Shown here one piece after another: positions 47,717 through 57,370 of a DNA stretch of 64,000 bases. The DNA is taken from assembly GCF_028687615.1 (NCBI RefSeq), contig NZ_JAQTZU010000017.1, forward strand, positions 1 to 64,000. The letters run 5' to 3'. The notes under the pieces were generated by a model. The model saw only the letters and a list, made by a program, of their open reading frames with translations. It had not been told where the DNA came from and did no database searches. Position numbers and translations under genes: made by a program. The stretch comes from Methylovulum sp. GTDB lineage: Bacteria; Pseudomonadota; Gammaproteobacteria; Methylococcales; Methylomonadaceae. Numbering within the stretch: position 1 is the stretch's first letter; each line of letters begins with the position of its first letter.

Positions 47717-48223
47717 ATGGCAAGCATCACTTTCCAAGGCAAACCCATTAACACCAGCGGCGAGTTGCCTAGCATCGGCAGCCCGGCCCCCGATTTCAAA
47801 CTTGTCAACGGTAAATTAAAAGACGTAGGTCTGGCGGCTTACGCAGGTAAAAGAAAACTGCTGAATATCGTACCCAGCCTGGATACGCCCACTTGTGCCG
47901 CTTCCGCCCGCCTGTTCAACCAAAAAGCCGCCAGCCTTGCCAACACCGTGGTGCTGCTTGTTTCCGCCGACTTGCCGTTCGCGCAATGCCGTTTTTGCAC
48001 TAGCGAAGGCTTGCAACATGTGATTCCCTTATCGACTTTCCGCTCCAGTTTTGCCGATGATTACGGCGTACGCCTGACTGATAGCATCCTGGCAGGATTG
48101 ACGGCACGGGCGGTGGTGGTGATCGACGCACACGACAAGGTCGTCTATACCGAACTGGTCGCCGAGCTGGCGAATGAGCCGGACTATGATAGCGTCTTGC
48201 GGGTATTGGCATTGGCGGAGTAA
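47717..48223 (+). CDS. tpx: Thiol peroxidase Tpx
   Basis: This 168-residue atypical 2-Cys peroxiredoxin reduces hydroperoxides. It opens with ITFQGKPINTSGELPSIGS, holds the peroxidatic Cys60 in SLDTPTCAASAR and the resolving Cys94 in PFAQCRFCTSEG. The ending LVAELANEPDYDSVLRVL is usual for Tpx. It stands alone, 67 bases after the acetyltransferase. It is expected in the periplasm or cytoplasm; no signal peptide is visible. Confidence 0.95.
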   Translation: MASITFQGKPINTSGELPSIGSPAPDFKLVNGKLKDVGLAAYAGKRKLLNIVPSLDTPTCAASARLFNQKAASLANTVVLLVSADLPFAQCRFCTSEGLQHVIPLSTFRSSFADDYGVRLTDSILAGLTARAVVVIDAHDKVVYTELVAELANEPDYDSVLRVLALAE

Positions 48224-48318
48224 CCGTGCGGTTTGTTAAAACGGGATGGTTTGACGTCGGCTAGGACAGATTATTATTCCTTTGCGTTTATGTCCCCATC
48301 AACCCAAAAGGGCCAATC

Positions 48319-48801
48319 ATGACGACTATTGTCTTGGCGGATTTGTTTTTGCCCGCCCACGCGGATTCCATTGTTTCCCTTTTGAATGAATACGCCCAAG
48401 ATCCGATGGGTGGCGGTGCTGGATTGCCCGCGTTCGTCCAAGCCAATTTGATTGCCGAACTGAGAAAACGTCAAGACGCCCATGTGTTTATCGCGATGCA
48501 GGACGATGTAGCGGTCGGCATGGCGATCTGCTTTGAAGGCTTCTCGACGTTTGCCTGTAAACCGCTATTGAATGTCCACGATATGATCGTCTCTGCAAAC
48601 TATAGGGGGCGCGGTATTTCCAGGCGGCTACTGGCAAAAGCCGAAGAAACCGCCATCAATTTAGGCTGTTGCAAACTGACGCTGGAAGTGCTGGAAGGTA
48701 ACACGGTTGCCCAAAGAGTCTATAGAGATTGTGGTTTCGACGCTTATGAATTGCATCCGAAAATGGGCAAGGCCATGTTTTGGCAGAAAAAACTGGTTTA
48801 A
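48319..48801 (+). CDS. GNAT-family N-acetyltransferase
   Basis: The 160-residue protein has the GNAT fold. The acetyl-CoA site is in HDMIVSANYRGRGISRRLLA, and the terminal part is TLEVLEGNTVAQRVYRDCGF. The substrate is unknown. The gene converges on gluQ with a four-base overlap of the coding ends. Confidence 0.88.
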   Translation: MTTIVLADLFLPAHADSIVSLLNEYAQDPMGGGAGLPAFVQANLIAELRKRQDAHVFIAMQDDVAVGMAICFEGFSTFACKPLLNVHDMIVSANYRGRGISRRLLAKAEETAINLGCCKLTLEVLEGNTVAQRVYRDCGFDAYELHPKMGKAMFWQKKLV

Positions 48802-49676
48802 GAAATACTAAGCGTTTGCGTATTTTTCAATGCTTCTGGATGCCAATGTGCAACCGCCCAATTCAATAACTCAGTAACTGAAGCCCCCGTCAATGCCTTT
48901 GGTGGTTGTTGTTTCAACAAGTCCAGCAAATTAAAAATAAGTGCTGACGGATTATGGGTGTCCACCGCAGTCGCGAGGGTCTGTTTGCTGAGTTTGAAAC
49001 CGTATCGGTCAATTATCACCGGGACATGCACATAGCGTGGCGTCGGATAGCCTAATAATTGCTGCAAATAGATTTGCTTGGGCGTGGAGGTAAGCAAATC
49101 GCAACCGCGTACGATTTCGTTGACTTGTTGCAGATGGTCATCAACAACGACGGCAAATTGGTAGGCGATGACATGGTCTTTGCGTTTGACGATAAAATCG
49201 CTATGCGGCCCGGATAGTTGTTCAGTGACCAAGCCTTGCAGCAAATCATCAAAAATAACCTGCCATGTGTCGGTTTTTAACCGTAAGGCATGGGGGATGC
49301 CAGGGGAAACATGATGGTTTCGGCAATGTCCTGAATAATTTTCAGAGCCGGGCATTTTCCGGCTACAGCCGCAACGGTATAGCCAGTGGTTTTGTAAGAG
49401 ATAGTCGAGCTTATCCTGATAACACGCTAGTTGCCGGCTTTGATAGGCGATGCCGCCATCCCAATGCAAACCGAGTTTGTCCAAGGTGTCGAGGATGGAA
49501 GCAACCGAACCGGGGCGGTTGCGCGGGGTGTCCAGGTCGTCTATGCGCAGCAGCCAGCGGCCTTGTTGGGAACGGGCTTGCAGAAAACTGGCAAGCGCGG
49601 TGTAGAGGGAGCCTAGATGCAAAGGGCCGGTCGGCGAAGGTGCAAACCGGCCTATGACAGTTTGCTTTTCTGGCAC
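48798..49676 (-). CDS. gluQ: Glutamyl-queuosine tRNA(Asp) synthetase
   Basis: GluQ-RS is a truncated glutamyl-tRNA synthetase that glutamylates the queuosine base of tRNA-Asp. The HIGH-like motif is in IGRFAPSPTGPLHLGSLYTA, the zinc ligands in YRCGCSRK and YSGHC, and the KMSKS-like motif is KLSKQ. A GTG at 49676 gives a 292-residue protein starting just before the catalytic domain. A TTG at 49742 extends it by 22 residues inside dksA. Neither has a clear ribosome site. It follows dksA, the usual neighbour in gammaproteobacteria. Confidence 0.93.
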   Translation of the reverse strand: MPEKQTVIGRFAPSPTGPLHLGSLYTALASFLQARSQQGRWLLRIDDLDTPRNRPGSVASILDTLDKLGLHWDGGIAYQSRQLACYQDKLDYLLQNHWLYRCGCSRKMPGSENYSGHCRNHHVSPGIPHALRLKTDTWQVIFDDLLQGLVTEQLSGPHSDFIVKRKDHVIAYQFAVVVDDHLQQVNEIVRGCDLLTSTPKQIYLQQLLGYPTPRYVHVPVIIDRYGFKLSKQTLATAVDTHNPSALIFNLLDLLKQQPPKALTGASVTELLNWAVAHWHPEALKNTQTLSIS

Positions 49677-49699
49677 GGCAATCGGGCTAACAAATGGCT

Positions 49700-50134
49700 T
49701 TAACCCATTTGTTTTTCGCGGATTTCGTCCAAAGTTTTGCAATCAATACAAAGTGTTGCAGTAGGCCGTGCCTCAAGGCGGCGGATGCCGATTTCGATGC
49801 CGCAAGACTCGCAATAACCATAATCGCCGGATTCAATTTCTTTCAGGGCGTCATCAATTTTCTTGCTTAAACGGCGTTCACGGTCACGGGTCCGTAATTC
49901 AAGGCTGAACTCAGACTCCTGGGTGGCACGGTCGTTAGGGTCAGGAAAATTGGCGGCATCGTCCTGCATGTGGTTTACAGTACGATCCACGCCCTGCATC
50001 AGTTCGGCTTTCCAGTTTTTTAAAATATTCTCAAAATGTTTCAATTGAGCTTCATTCATGTACTCTTCGCCTTCTGCTGGCACATAAGGCGTAAAGGTAA
50101 AAGGCGACGCAACCACGTTAGAACCAGTAGCCAT
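49700..50134 (-). CDS. dksA: RNA polymerase-binding transcription factor DksA
   Basis: The 144-residue protein has the coiled-coil finger with [20 protein letters not shown], which reaches the RNA polymerase secondary channel, and a four-Cys zinc finger with CESCG and CIDC. With ppGpp it tunes transcription from rRNA and amino-acid promoters. gluQ follows on the same strand, and the two are probably co-transcribed. Confidence 0.97.
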   Translation of the reverse strand: MATGSNVVASPFTFTPYVPAEGEEYMNEAQLKHFENILKNWKAELMQGVDRTVNHMQDDAANFPDPNDRATQESEFSLELRTRDRERRLSKKIDDALKEIESGDYGYCESCGIEIGIRRLEARPTATLCIDCKTLDEIREKQMG

Positions 50135-50253
50135 CCATTAACTCCTACAAGATTAAATAAAACCGCGCATTTTTAGCAGAATAGCAGGCCGTTAGCAAGA
50201 ATTATTGGTATCATCCGCACTTTTAATAAATCCAGCTTTTCATTAATCCCGAC

Positions 50254-51420
50254 ATGAGTTCAAAAATCGCCAAGCGTATGCAAGACATTTCTTCGTTTTA
50301 TGTGATGGCTTTGCTCAATCGCGCGAAACAACTGGAAAGCTTGGGCAGGGACGTGATCCACATGGAAATCGGCGAACCGGATTTCCCCACGCCACCGACG
50401 ATAATCGCCGCAGGTATCAACTTATTGCAAACTGGCGATGTGAAATATACGCCCGCCGCTGGATTGCCTGAATTACGGCAGAAAATCGCCTGTTTTTATC
50501 AAAGCCAATACGCTGTGGACGTCGCCGCCGAACGGATTTTTATTACGCCTGGCGCATCCGGGGCATTTTTACTGGCCTTGGGCATCAGTTTGAATCCAGG
50601 CGAAGAACTGCTGATGGCTGACCCTTGTTACCCCTGCAACAGCAATTTTGCCAGCTTGTATGGTGCAATTGCGCGTAGCTTGCCGGTCGATGCGGACAGT
50701 GCCTACCAATTGACTGCCGCCCAGATAAAACACCACTGGCGCGGTAACAGCAAAGGCGTGTTGATTGCGTCGCCATCCAACCCCACCGGAACCCTGGTTT
50801 CTCCAGAAGCCTTGCAAGCCGTAGTCCAAACAACCAACGCTTTAGGTGGCTGTTTTTATTCCGATGAAATTTATCACGGCTTGGTTTACGGGCAAACCGT
50901 CGCCACCGCCCTGCAATACAGTGACGATGTGTTTGTCATCAACAGTTTTTCAAAATATTTTGGCATGACCGGCTGGCGTATCGGTTGGCTGGTCGTGCCA
51001 GAGGAATTTGTCGAAGCGGCGGAAAAATTGGCGCAAAATATCTTTATCGCCACGTCCACCCATTCCCAATACGCCGCCTTAGCCGCGTTTGACCCTGAAA
51101 CGCTGGCGGAACTGGAATGCCGCCGCGCAGAACTGGCGGCAAGGCGTGATTTTCTCTACGCGCAGTTGTTGCGTTTGGGTTTTACGATTCCTGTCAAACC
51201 CGAAGGCGCGTTTTACATTTACGCCGATTGTTCACGCTTTACCGATGACAGTTACCAATTCGCGTTGGATTTTCTCGAGCAAGAAGCCGTGGCGATCACT
51301 CCCGGCAAAGATTTTGGCAGCCATCACGCCCATCATAATTTACGGTTTGCCTATACCACGACTGTCGATAAAATGGCTGTCGCCATGCAACGCCTGGAAA
51401 GATTCATCAACAAAGGATAA
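50254..51420 (+). CDS. Class I/II PLP-dependent aminotransferase
   Basis: The 388-residue enzyme is an aspartate-aminotransferase-type fold I protein. EIGEPDFPTPPTI is at the N-terminus, SPSNPTGTLVSPEAL holds the Asn that contacts PLP, SDEIYHGLVYG holds the Asp-Tyr pair, and NSFSKYFGMTGWRIGW contains the Schiff-base Lys. It belongs to the broad group of aspartate, aromatic or alanine transaminases, and the exact substrate is uncertain. It is followed after six bases by a rhodanese gene, which may be co-expressed. Confidence 0.9.
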   Translation: MSSKIAKRMQDISSFYVMALLNRAKQLESLGRDVIHMEIGEPDFPTPPTIIAAGINLLQTGDVKYTPAAGLPELRQKIACFYQSQYAVDVAAERIFITPGASGAFLLALGISLNPGEELLMADPCYPCNSNFASLYGAIARSLPVDADSAYQLTAAQIKHHWRGNSKGVLIASPSNPTGTLVSPEALQAVVQTTNALGGCFYSDEIYHGLVYGQTVATALQYSDDVFVINSFSKYFGMTGWRIGWLVVPEEFVEAAEKLAQNIFIATSTHSQYAALAAFDPETLAELECRRAELAARRDFLYAQLLRLGFTIPVKPEGAFYIYADCSRFTDDSYQFALDFLEQEAVAITPGKDFGSHHAHHNLRFAYTTTVDKMAVAMQRLERFINKG

Positions 51421-51426
51421 ATATCT

Positions 51427-51753
51427 ATGACCGTCAAAACCATCACTGCAATTGAATTAAAAACCAGACTTGAGCAAGGCGAGCCGCTGTTTCTGCTCGA
51501 TGTCAGGGAAGATTACGAATATAAATATGCCAGCATCCCCAACAGCGTGTTGATTCCGCAGAACAAAATCCCTGAGCGGATCAATGAACTGGATGCGGGC
51601 CAAGCCATAGTCGTGATTTGCCATCATGGCATGCGCAGCAAACGCGCCGCCAATTATTTGGTCAGCGTAGGATTTAACGATGTCACCAATCTCGAAGGTG
51701 GTATTGACGCCTGGTCTTTGTATTGCGACAGTTCCGTGCCGCGTTATGCGTAA
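51427..51753 (+). CDS. Rhodanese-like sulfurtransferase
   Basis: This single-domain rhodanese has 108 residues. FLLDVREDYEYKYASIPNSV is the family N-terminal motif and VVICHHGMRSKRAANYL holds the active-site Cys in the loop CHHGMRS. It probably transfers sulfur to thiols or other acceptors in the cytoplasm. It follows the aminotransferase gene closely. Confidence 0.92.
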   Translation: MTVKTITAIELKTRLEQGEPLFLLDVREDYEYKYASIPNSVLIPQNKIPERINELDAGQAIVVICHHGMRSKRAANYLVSVGFNDVTNLEGGIDAWSLYCDSSVPRYA

Positions 51754-51779
51754 ATGACAAACCAACCCGTGTTGTCGTG

Positions 51780-51857
51780 TTGTAGGCTGCTATGCTGTGC
51801 GTACCTTTTTGGGTCGGTGTACTTTAAAAAGCCACGCGCAGCGTAGCCTGCAACTAC
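51780..51857. repeat. GTAG-headed imperfect palindrome upstream of acs
   Basis: TTGTAGGCTGCTATGCTGTG at the left is mirrored by CGCAGCGTAGCCTGCAA at the right with small mismatches, around a 35-40 base centre. The centre holds GCGTACCTTTTTGGGT and TTTAAAAAGCCACGC. It fills the gap between the rhodanese and acs genes, so it lies in the acs leader or promoter region. Confidence 0.6.
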
Positions 51858-51880
51858 AGTCTAAATCCCAGGAAAAAGCC

Positions 51881-53818
51881 ATGTCAGACCCCCATATTTA
51901 CCACGTCAAACCCGAAATCGCGGCACGGGCGCACATCACTGCCGAAACTTACCAGACACTTTATCAACAGTCGATAGACCAGCCAGAAGCCTTTTGGGAC
52001 GAACAGGCGGGTAAATTTTTGACCTGGCAGAAACGTTGGGACAAGGTCATGGACTATGACTATCCGACGGCTTACATCCGCTGGTTTGAAGGCGGCAAGC
52101 TCAATGTCAGCGCCAATTGCCTAGATCGGCATTTGGCGGAACGCGGCGACCAAGTGGCGATTATTTGGGAAGGCGACAATCCAGACCAGGACAAAAAAAT
52201 CACCTACAACGAACTGCATAGGGAAGTCTGCAAATTTGCCAATGTCTTAAAAACACAAGGCGTAAAGAAAGGCGATCATGTGTGCATTTATCTGCCGATG
52301 ATCGTTGAAGCGGCGGTGGCGATGCTCGCTTGTACGCGTATAGGCGCGGTGCATTCGGTGGTGTTTGGCGGTTTTTCCGCCGAATCCTTAAAAGACCGCA
52401 TCCTGGATGGGCATTGCCATTATTTGATTTGCGCCGATGAAGGCTACCGTGGCGGCAAAATCATCCCGATAAAAGCCACGGTCGATAAGGCCGCCAGCCA
52501 CTGCCCGGCATTGGAAAAAATCATCGTCATCCGAAATACCGGACAAGCCGTTGCCTGGCAGGACTCACGCGATGTTTGGTATCACGAAGCAATGGCGGAA
52601 GCTTCCGCCGACTGCGAACCCGAAATGATGGATGCCGAAGATCCGCTATTCATCCTTTACACCTCCGGCTCCACTGGCAAACCCAAGGGTGTGCAACACA
52701 GTACGGGGGGGTATTTGCTCTATGCGGCGATGACGCACAAATATATTTTCGATTATCATGATGGCGATGTGTACTGGTGCACCGCCGATGTCGGCTGGAT
52801 TACCGGACATTCGTATGTGCTTTACGGGCCGTTGTGTAATGGCGCGACCACACTGATGTTTGAAGGTGTACCGACTTATCCCGAAGCCGACCGTTTTTGG
52901 CAAGTCATCGACAAACATCAAGTCAACATTTTCTACACCGCCCCGACCGCGATCCGCGCCCTGATGGCGCAAGGCAATGATTATGTGGAGCGGACCGACC
53001 GTAGCAGCTTAAGGATTTTGGGCAGTGTCGGCGAACCGATCAACTCGGAAGCGTGGGAGTGGTACTACCACACCGTGGGTGAAAGACGTTGCCCGATTGT
53101 TGATACATGGTGGCAAACCGAAACCGGCGGCATCCTGATCACCCCGCTACCTGGGGCAACCGCATTAAAACCCGGTTCGGCAACCTTGCCGTTTTTCGGT
53201 GCGAGACCGGACATTGTCGATAGCAACGGGCAAGTGTTGCACGGGGTTGCCGAAGGCGCATTGGTGTTCAGCCACCCTTGGCCCGGGCAAGCGCGTACCG
53301 TCTACGGCGACCATCAGCGCTTTATCGACACATATTTTAAAACCTATCCAGGCTATTATTTCACCGGCGACGGGGCACGGCGTGATGCCGATGGCTATTA
53401 CTGGATAACCGGACGGGTTGATGATGTGTTGAATGTTTCAGGTCACCGCTTGGGTACGGCGGAAATCGAAAGTGCGCTGGATTTGCATGAATTTGTCGCC
53501 GAATCCGCCGTCGTCGGTTTTCCGCACGACATTAAAGGCCAAGGCATCTACGCATTTGTCACCTTGCAAGTCGGTGTCGCGCCATCCGAGCAGTTCAAAA
53601 AAGAATTGGTCGCCCTGGTCAGGAACGAAATCGGCGCCATCGCCACGCTCGATGCCGTGCAATGGGCGCCCGCCTTACCCAAAACCCGTTCCGGCAAAAT
53701 CATGCGCCGCATTTTACGCAAAATCGCCAGCAATGAGCTGGACAATCTCGGCGACATTTCCACGCTGGCCGACCCGTCGGTGGTGGAGGAGATTATTGCC
53801 AATCGCATAATTAAATAG
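51881..53818 (+). CDS. acs: Acetyl-CoA synthetase
   Basis: The 645-residue AMP-forming enzyme makes acetyl-CoA from acetate. The adenylate motif [18 protein letters not shown], the [16 protein letters not shown] motif and the C-terminal [17 protein letters not shown] are present. [17 protein letters not shown] holds the regulatory Lys that is acetylated in homologues. The ATG at 51881 follows CCCAGGAAAAAGCC and fits the usual N-terminus. The upstream open frame crosses a repeat and is not used. Confidence 0.97.
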   Translation: MSDPHIYHVKPEIAARAHITAETYQTLYQQSIDQPEAFWDEQAGKFLTWQKRWDKVMDYDYPTAYIRWFEGGKLNVSANCLDRHLAERGDQVAIIWEGDNPDQDKKITYNELHREVCKFANVLKTQGVKKGDHVCIYLPMIVEAAVAMLACTRIGAVHSVVFGGFSAESLKDRILDGHCHYLICADEGYRGGKIIPIKATVDKAASHCPALEKIIVIRNTGQAVAWQDSRDVWYHEAMAEASADCEPEMMDAEDPLFILYTSGSTGKPKGVQHSTGGYLLYAAMTHKYIFDYHDGDVYWCTADVGWITGHSYVLYGPLCNGATTLMFEGVPTYPEADRFWQVIDKHQVNIFYTAPTAIRALMAQGNDYVERTDRSSLRILGSVGEPINSEAWEWYYHTVGERRCPIVDTWWQTETGGILITPLPGATALKPGSATLPFFGARPDIVDSNGQVLHGVAEGALVFSHPWPGQARTVYGDHQRFIDTYFKTYPGYYFTGDGARRDADGYYWITGRVDDVLNVSGHRLGTAEIESALDLHEFVAESAVVGFPHDIKGQGIYAFVTLQVGVAPSEQFKKELVALVRNEIGAIATLDAVQWAPALPKTRSGKIMRRILRKIASNELDNLGDISTLADPSVVEEIIANRIIK

Positions 53819-53833
53819 CGATTTTATAGGTAG

Positions 53834-53860
53834 GGCGCATTAGCGATAACGTAATGCGCC
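53834..53860 (+). terminator. Palindromic repeat acting as likely acs terminator
   Basis: GGCGCATTA, a nine-base loop and TAATGCGCC form a stem followed by TTGTCTATTTTTTAGG. The T-rich tail fits an intrinsic terminator of acs. It is headed by TAGGTAGG and belongs to the common GGGCGCATTA/TAATGCGCC repeat class. Confidence 0.65.
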
Positions 53861-53884
53861 TTGTCTATTTTTTAGGAGACCATC

Positions 53885-54118
53885 ATGCAAGTCGCCAAAT
53901 GGGGCAATAGCCTTGCTGTCAGATTACCTGTTGCCGTTGTTGAAGCCCTTGGGCTGAAAGAAGGGGACGACATAGAAATCCAAATCGCCGGAGAACGGCT
54001 TTTCGCATTGGCAAAGAAATCCGATACCGCCGAATTACTAGCACGATTACGCCAGTTTCGTGGGCGATTACCTGCGGATTTTAAGTTTGACCGTTTAGAA
54101 GCGGATGAACAACGCTAA
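53885..54118 (+). CDS. AbrB/MazE-type antitoxin, apparently without toxin
   Basis: This 77-residue protein has the swapped-hairpin DNA-binding start QVAKWGNSLAVRLPVAVVEA, followed by LGLKEGDDIEIQIAG, typical of MazE/VapB-like antitoxins. The C-terminal tail should wrap a toxin, usually a PIN or MazF protein encoded directly downstream. Here the space after its stop is occupied by the end of an opposite gene. An ATG at 54105 in the next frame opens only a short run with the look of a toxin start. So it is an orphan or a remnant of a pair. GGAG precedes the start. Confidence 0.85.
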   Translation: MQVAKWGNSLAVRLPVAVVEALGLKEGDDIEIQIAGERLFALAKKSDTAELLARLRQFRGRLPADFKFDRLEADEQR

Positions 54119-54130
54119 GGAACTGCCATT

Positions 54131-55225
54131 TCACAACGACAACCCAACCCGTTTTCTGGCATCCAAACAGTTTTCGCTGCCCAAGGTGAAGTCGCGGCAG
54201 GTGCGCGGGCGGCCAGGGTAGATGGTACATGCGTAGATTTCGTGGGCGTTGTGACCGCCTGACAGGGCGGCGCAACGCGAACCGGTGCGCCGAAGCTTGC
54301 GGCGGCTACCGTCGGTGATGATCAATTCGGGATGGCAGTGGTTGACGGCTTCGTCATCGGTTACTTCGACGGCATCGTAGGCTTCGCGGCAACAGGCGCC
54401 ACAGGTAAGGCAATCGAGTTCGGCGGCGGCTTCCCAGCGGCGGCAGGCGGGGGCGGTGTCGGGCAGTGCCACATCCGGTGCGTGCTGGCAATGCTGATGG
54501 GGGCCGTCGGTAAAACGCCAGGCGCAGTCAGCGCAACCGTGGCCCTGAAAATACTCGGCGATGGGGGCGTGGCCTGCCGGATGTAGTGCGGATGGCGAGG
54601 CGGCATCAGTCCATAAAGAAGGCAACGGCAATGTGTCTGAATCTGTGCGGCGGTCATCGGCAAGTTGGCGCGGAGTGACGGCGGAGGCTATCGCTGAACT
54701 CGCCGCCAACGCTTGGTGCAATGGTTGCCAGCGCGGCAAGGAGGCCCGCCATGCGCCGATACGCGCGGCGATGCAACTGCGCTCTCTTCGTCCGCCCACT
54801 GCTTGGGCGGCGGCGAACGGGTCTTCTGGTAGGCTATTCCAAAATGTGACGCGGAAGTCCGTAGTCGGGGCGAAAAAATCACGCAAGCCGACGCCGCCCG
54901 CCAGATAGGCTTGCAGGCGCAAGCAGGCATGTTCCCGCCACGGGTTGCTGCCAATTCCGTAACCTAGCCCCCAGTCTTCGCGGCTTTCGCCCGTATCGCC
55001 TTCGACCAGCGCGTGGCAAAGCTCGTGGAAAAGCATTTGTGCGAGCGAGTCGTCAGGGTCGAATAAGCCGTCGTCAGCGATCAATAATGTGCCGCGCCCG
55101 TCGCTGGACGCATACGCCCCGGTGGTGCGCCGGACGCGGAAACCGATTTGTTCGGCACAAGCCAGCCACACCCGCGCCAATGGGTCTTGGTAGCGGCGGG
55201 TGGCGATGCGGACACTGCCCGTCAT
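54131..55225 (-). CDS. Putative zinc metalloprotease fused to YkgJ-type cysteine cluster
   Basis: The 364-residue protein from the ATG at 55225 has two distinct parts. The N-terminal part has MLFHELCHALVEGD, an HExxH zinc-peptidase motif at His67-His71, with a possible Glu ligand in WREHACLRLQ. The centre holds a Cys/His cluster (GHGCADCAWR, HCQHA, ACRRWE). The C-terminal part holds CLTCGACCREAYDAVEV and YACTIYPGRPRTCRDF, the YkgJ family CxxCxxCC-type metal cluster. Function is unknown. The GC content is higher than that of its neighbours. It ends 13 bases from the antitoxin stop and may be part of the gatA transcript. Confidence 0.78.
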   Translation of the reverse strand: MTGSVRIATRRYQDPLARVWLACAEQIGFRVRRTTGAYASSDGRGTLLIADDGLFDPDDSLAQMLFHELCHALVEGDTGESREDWGLGYGIGSNPWREHACLRLQAYLAGGVGLRDFFAPTTDFRVTFWNSLPEDPFAAAQAVGGRRERSCIAARIGAWRASLPRWQPLHQALAASSAIASAVTPRQLADDRRTDSDTLPLPSLWTDAASPSALHPAGHAPIAEYFQGHGCADCAWRFTDGPHQHCQHAPDVALPDTAPACRRWEAAAELDCLTCGACCREAYDAVEVTDDEAVNHCHPELIITDGSRRKLRRTGSRCAALSGGHNAHEIYACTIYPGRPRTCRDFTLGSENCLDARKRVGLSL

Positions 55226-55282
55226 GGCATCTTCACCATAATCTTGCTGCGTACTTGATGGGATTTGCGGCAATAACGCGGC

Positions 55283-55888
55283 TCACTCCGCAAACACATC
55301 CGCCAAATCAATCGGCAAATCGGGGAACAAATAAGGCACAGCCAACCCGTCTTGCGCGTACATGCCATGTAATTGGTATTTCTGGCTGTCGTCGTTTAAC
55401 ACAAATTGGTAGACCGATTGCTCGTAGGGGTAAACCAGCCAATATTCGCTCACGCCGTTTTCTTCGTATAAATCGAATTTGATACGGGCATCGCGTTTGG
55501 AATTGTTGGGCGAGAGGATTTCTATCACCCAGTCCGGTGCGCCGCTACAGCCTTGCACGGTGAGCTTGTCAGGATCGCAGATCACGCATAAATCCGGCTG
55601 TACGACGCTGAAAATTTCCCGATCCGCCAGTTTGGATTTGCGGCTGTCGTAAAGGCTGACATCGAAGGGAGCATGGAAAACTTGGCAAGGGTGTTTGTGG
55701 AAATAATTGCTGATCGGGCGTAACAAATCGCGTGAAATCCGCTGATGTTTTAGATTTGGCGCCGGCGCCATCAGCATAATCTTGCCGCGTATCAGCTCGA
55801 CGGTTTCTTCAAACTGCCACGTCAGATAATCGGCGTAGCTGTAAGTGCCATCCATGTCCAATTGCGAAAGCTCGGTGATCTGCGCCAT
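55283..55888 (-). CDS. Uma2 family (DUF820) PD-(D/E)XK nuclease-like protein
   Basis: The 201-residue protein matches Uma2. The core has VVQPDLCVICDPDKL, then PDWVIEILSPNNSKRD and KFDLYEENGVSEYWLVYP, giving the PD-ExL-K nuclease residues. The start is MAQITELSQLDMDGTYSYAD. Uma2 genes are abundant and highly variable in cyanobacteria and some proteobacteria, and their biological role is unknown. It starts 11 bases after the gatA stop and seems cotranscribed. Confidence 0.9.
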   Translation of the reverse strand: MAQITELSQLDMDGTYSYADYLTWQFEETVELIRGKIMLMAPAPNLKHQRISRDLLRPISNYFHKHPCQVFHAPFDVSLYDSRKSKLADREIFSVVQPDLCVICDPDKLTVQGCSGAPDWVIEILSPNNSKRDARIKFDLYEENGVSEYWLVYPYEQSVYQFVLNDDSQKYQLHGMYAQDGLAVPYLFPDLPIDLADVFAE

Positions 55889-55898
55889 AGTTGCTACC

Positions 55899-57344
55899 TC
55901 ATAGTTTAGGTGTTTGTTGATGCCAATCCGTGACTTGTTGATATTGGTGGGCGATATTCAGCAAACGGTCTTCGGCGAAATGCTTGCCGATGAGTTGCAA
56001 ACCCACGGGCATTCCGCCACTGAATCCGGCGGGGATGGACATGGCGGGCAAACCGGCCAAATTGATGGCGATGGTGTAAATGTCCGCCAGGTACATGGCG
56101 ATGGGGTCGTCCATTTTCGCACCGATACCGAATGCGGTGGTGGGCGCGACCGGACTCATGATGACATCGACTTGCGCCAAAGCCTTTTGGAAATCGTCGC
56201 TGATGAGGCGGCGGACTTTTTGCGCTTTTAGATAGTAAGCATCGTAATAGCCGGCAGATAGCGCGTAAGTGCCCATCAAAATCCGGCGTTTGACTTCTTT
56301 ACCAAAGCCTTCGCCGCGTGAACGGGTGTACAAATCGGTCAAGTCGGCAGGGTTTTCGCAGCGATGCCCGAAACGCACGCCGTCATAGCGGGACAAATTC
56401 GCCGAGCTTTCGGCGCAGGCGATGACGTAATACGTCGGGATGGCGACGTTGAGATTGGGCATGGAAATGTCCACCAATTCCGCACCCAGTTTTTGGTATT
56501 CCGCCAACGCGGTTTGCAAGACGCTGGCAATGCCGTTATCCAGACCTTCCGCGAAAAATTCTTTCGGCAAGCCAATTTTCAAACCTGCCAATGGTTGGTC
56601 GAGACTGGCGAGATAATCCGGTACGGCGACATCGGCACTGGTGGAGTCTTTAGGGTCAAACCCCGCCATCGTCTGTAACAAGATTGCCGCGTCTTCGGCA
56701 CTGCGCGTCATCGGCCCGCCCTGGTCCAGGCTGGAAGCGTAGGCGATCATACCGTAACGGGACACGCGCCCGTAAGTCGGTTTCAAGCCTGTGATGCCGC
56801 AAAACGCGGCGGGTTGGCGGATCGAGCCGCCTGTGTCAGTCCCTGTCGCGGCGACCGCCAAGCCAGCCGCGACCGCCGCCGCCGAGCCGCCGGACGAGCC
56901 GCCAGGCACGGTTTGCGTGTCCCAAGGATTGCGTACCGGGCCGTAAAAGCTGGTTTCGTTCGATGAACCCATCGCAAATTCGTCCATATTGACTTTGCCC
57001 AGCGTCACCGCGCCCGCCAGCTTGAATTTTTCGACCACGGTGGCGTTGTAAGGCGCGATGAAATTATCGAGGATTTTCGAGCCGCAACTGGTTTTTACGC
57101 CTAGAGTACAGAAGATGTCTTTGTGGGCAATGGGGATGCCAGTCAACAAGCCCGTATCGCCCGTTGCCAAGCGTTGGTCGGCGGCCCCGGCAGCTTGCAA
57201 TGCGCTGTCTTCGGTGATGGTGATGTAGGCGTTCAGCTCAGGATATTGCCGGATGCGCTGGAGAAAATGCTGCGTCAATTCAACGCTGGTGAAGTCGCCG
57301 GAACGTAGGCCCTGCGCCAATTGGTTGATCGTTTTTTTGTGCAT
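55899..57344 (-). CDS. gatA: Asp-tRNA(Asn)/Glu-tRNA(Gln) amidotransferase subunit A
   Basis: The 481-residue amidase liberates ammonia from glutamine for tRNA amidation. The catalytic Lys lies in [12 protein letters not shown], the cis-Ser in [15 protein letters not shown] and the nucleophile Ser in [15 protein letters not shown]. The ATG at 57344 gives [11 protein letters not shown], the usual N-terminus. gatC precedes it on the same strand after an inverted repeat. The gatB gene, which usually follows gatA, is not here; a Uma2 gene follows instead. Confidence 0.96.
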   Translation of the reverse strand: MHKKTINQLAQGLRSGDFTSVELTQHFLQRIRQYPELNAYITITEDSALQAAGAADQRLATGDTGLLTGIPIAHKDIFCTLGVKTSCGSKILDNFIAPYNATVVEKFKLAGAVTLGKVNMDEFAMGSSNETSFYGPVRNPWDTQTVPGGSSGGSAAAVAAGLAVAATGTDTGGSIRQPAAFCGITGLKPTYGRVSRYGMIAYASSLDQGGPMTRSAEDAAILLQTMAGFDPKDSTSADVAVPDYLASLDQPLAGLKIGLPKEFFAEGLDNGIASVLQTALAEYQKLGAELVDISMPNLNVAIPTYYVIACAESSANLSRYDGVRFGHRCENPADLTDLYTRSRGEGFGKEVKRRILMGTYALSAGYYDAYYLKAQKVRRLISDDFQKALAQVDVIMSPVAPTTAFGIGAKMDDPIAMYLADIYTIAINLAGLPAMSIPAGFSGGMPVGLQLIGKHFAEDRLLNIAHQYQQVTDWHQQTPKL

Positions 57345-57370
57345 GTTGGGGGTTTCCTTGTTCAGGGAAC

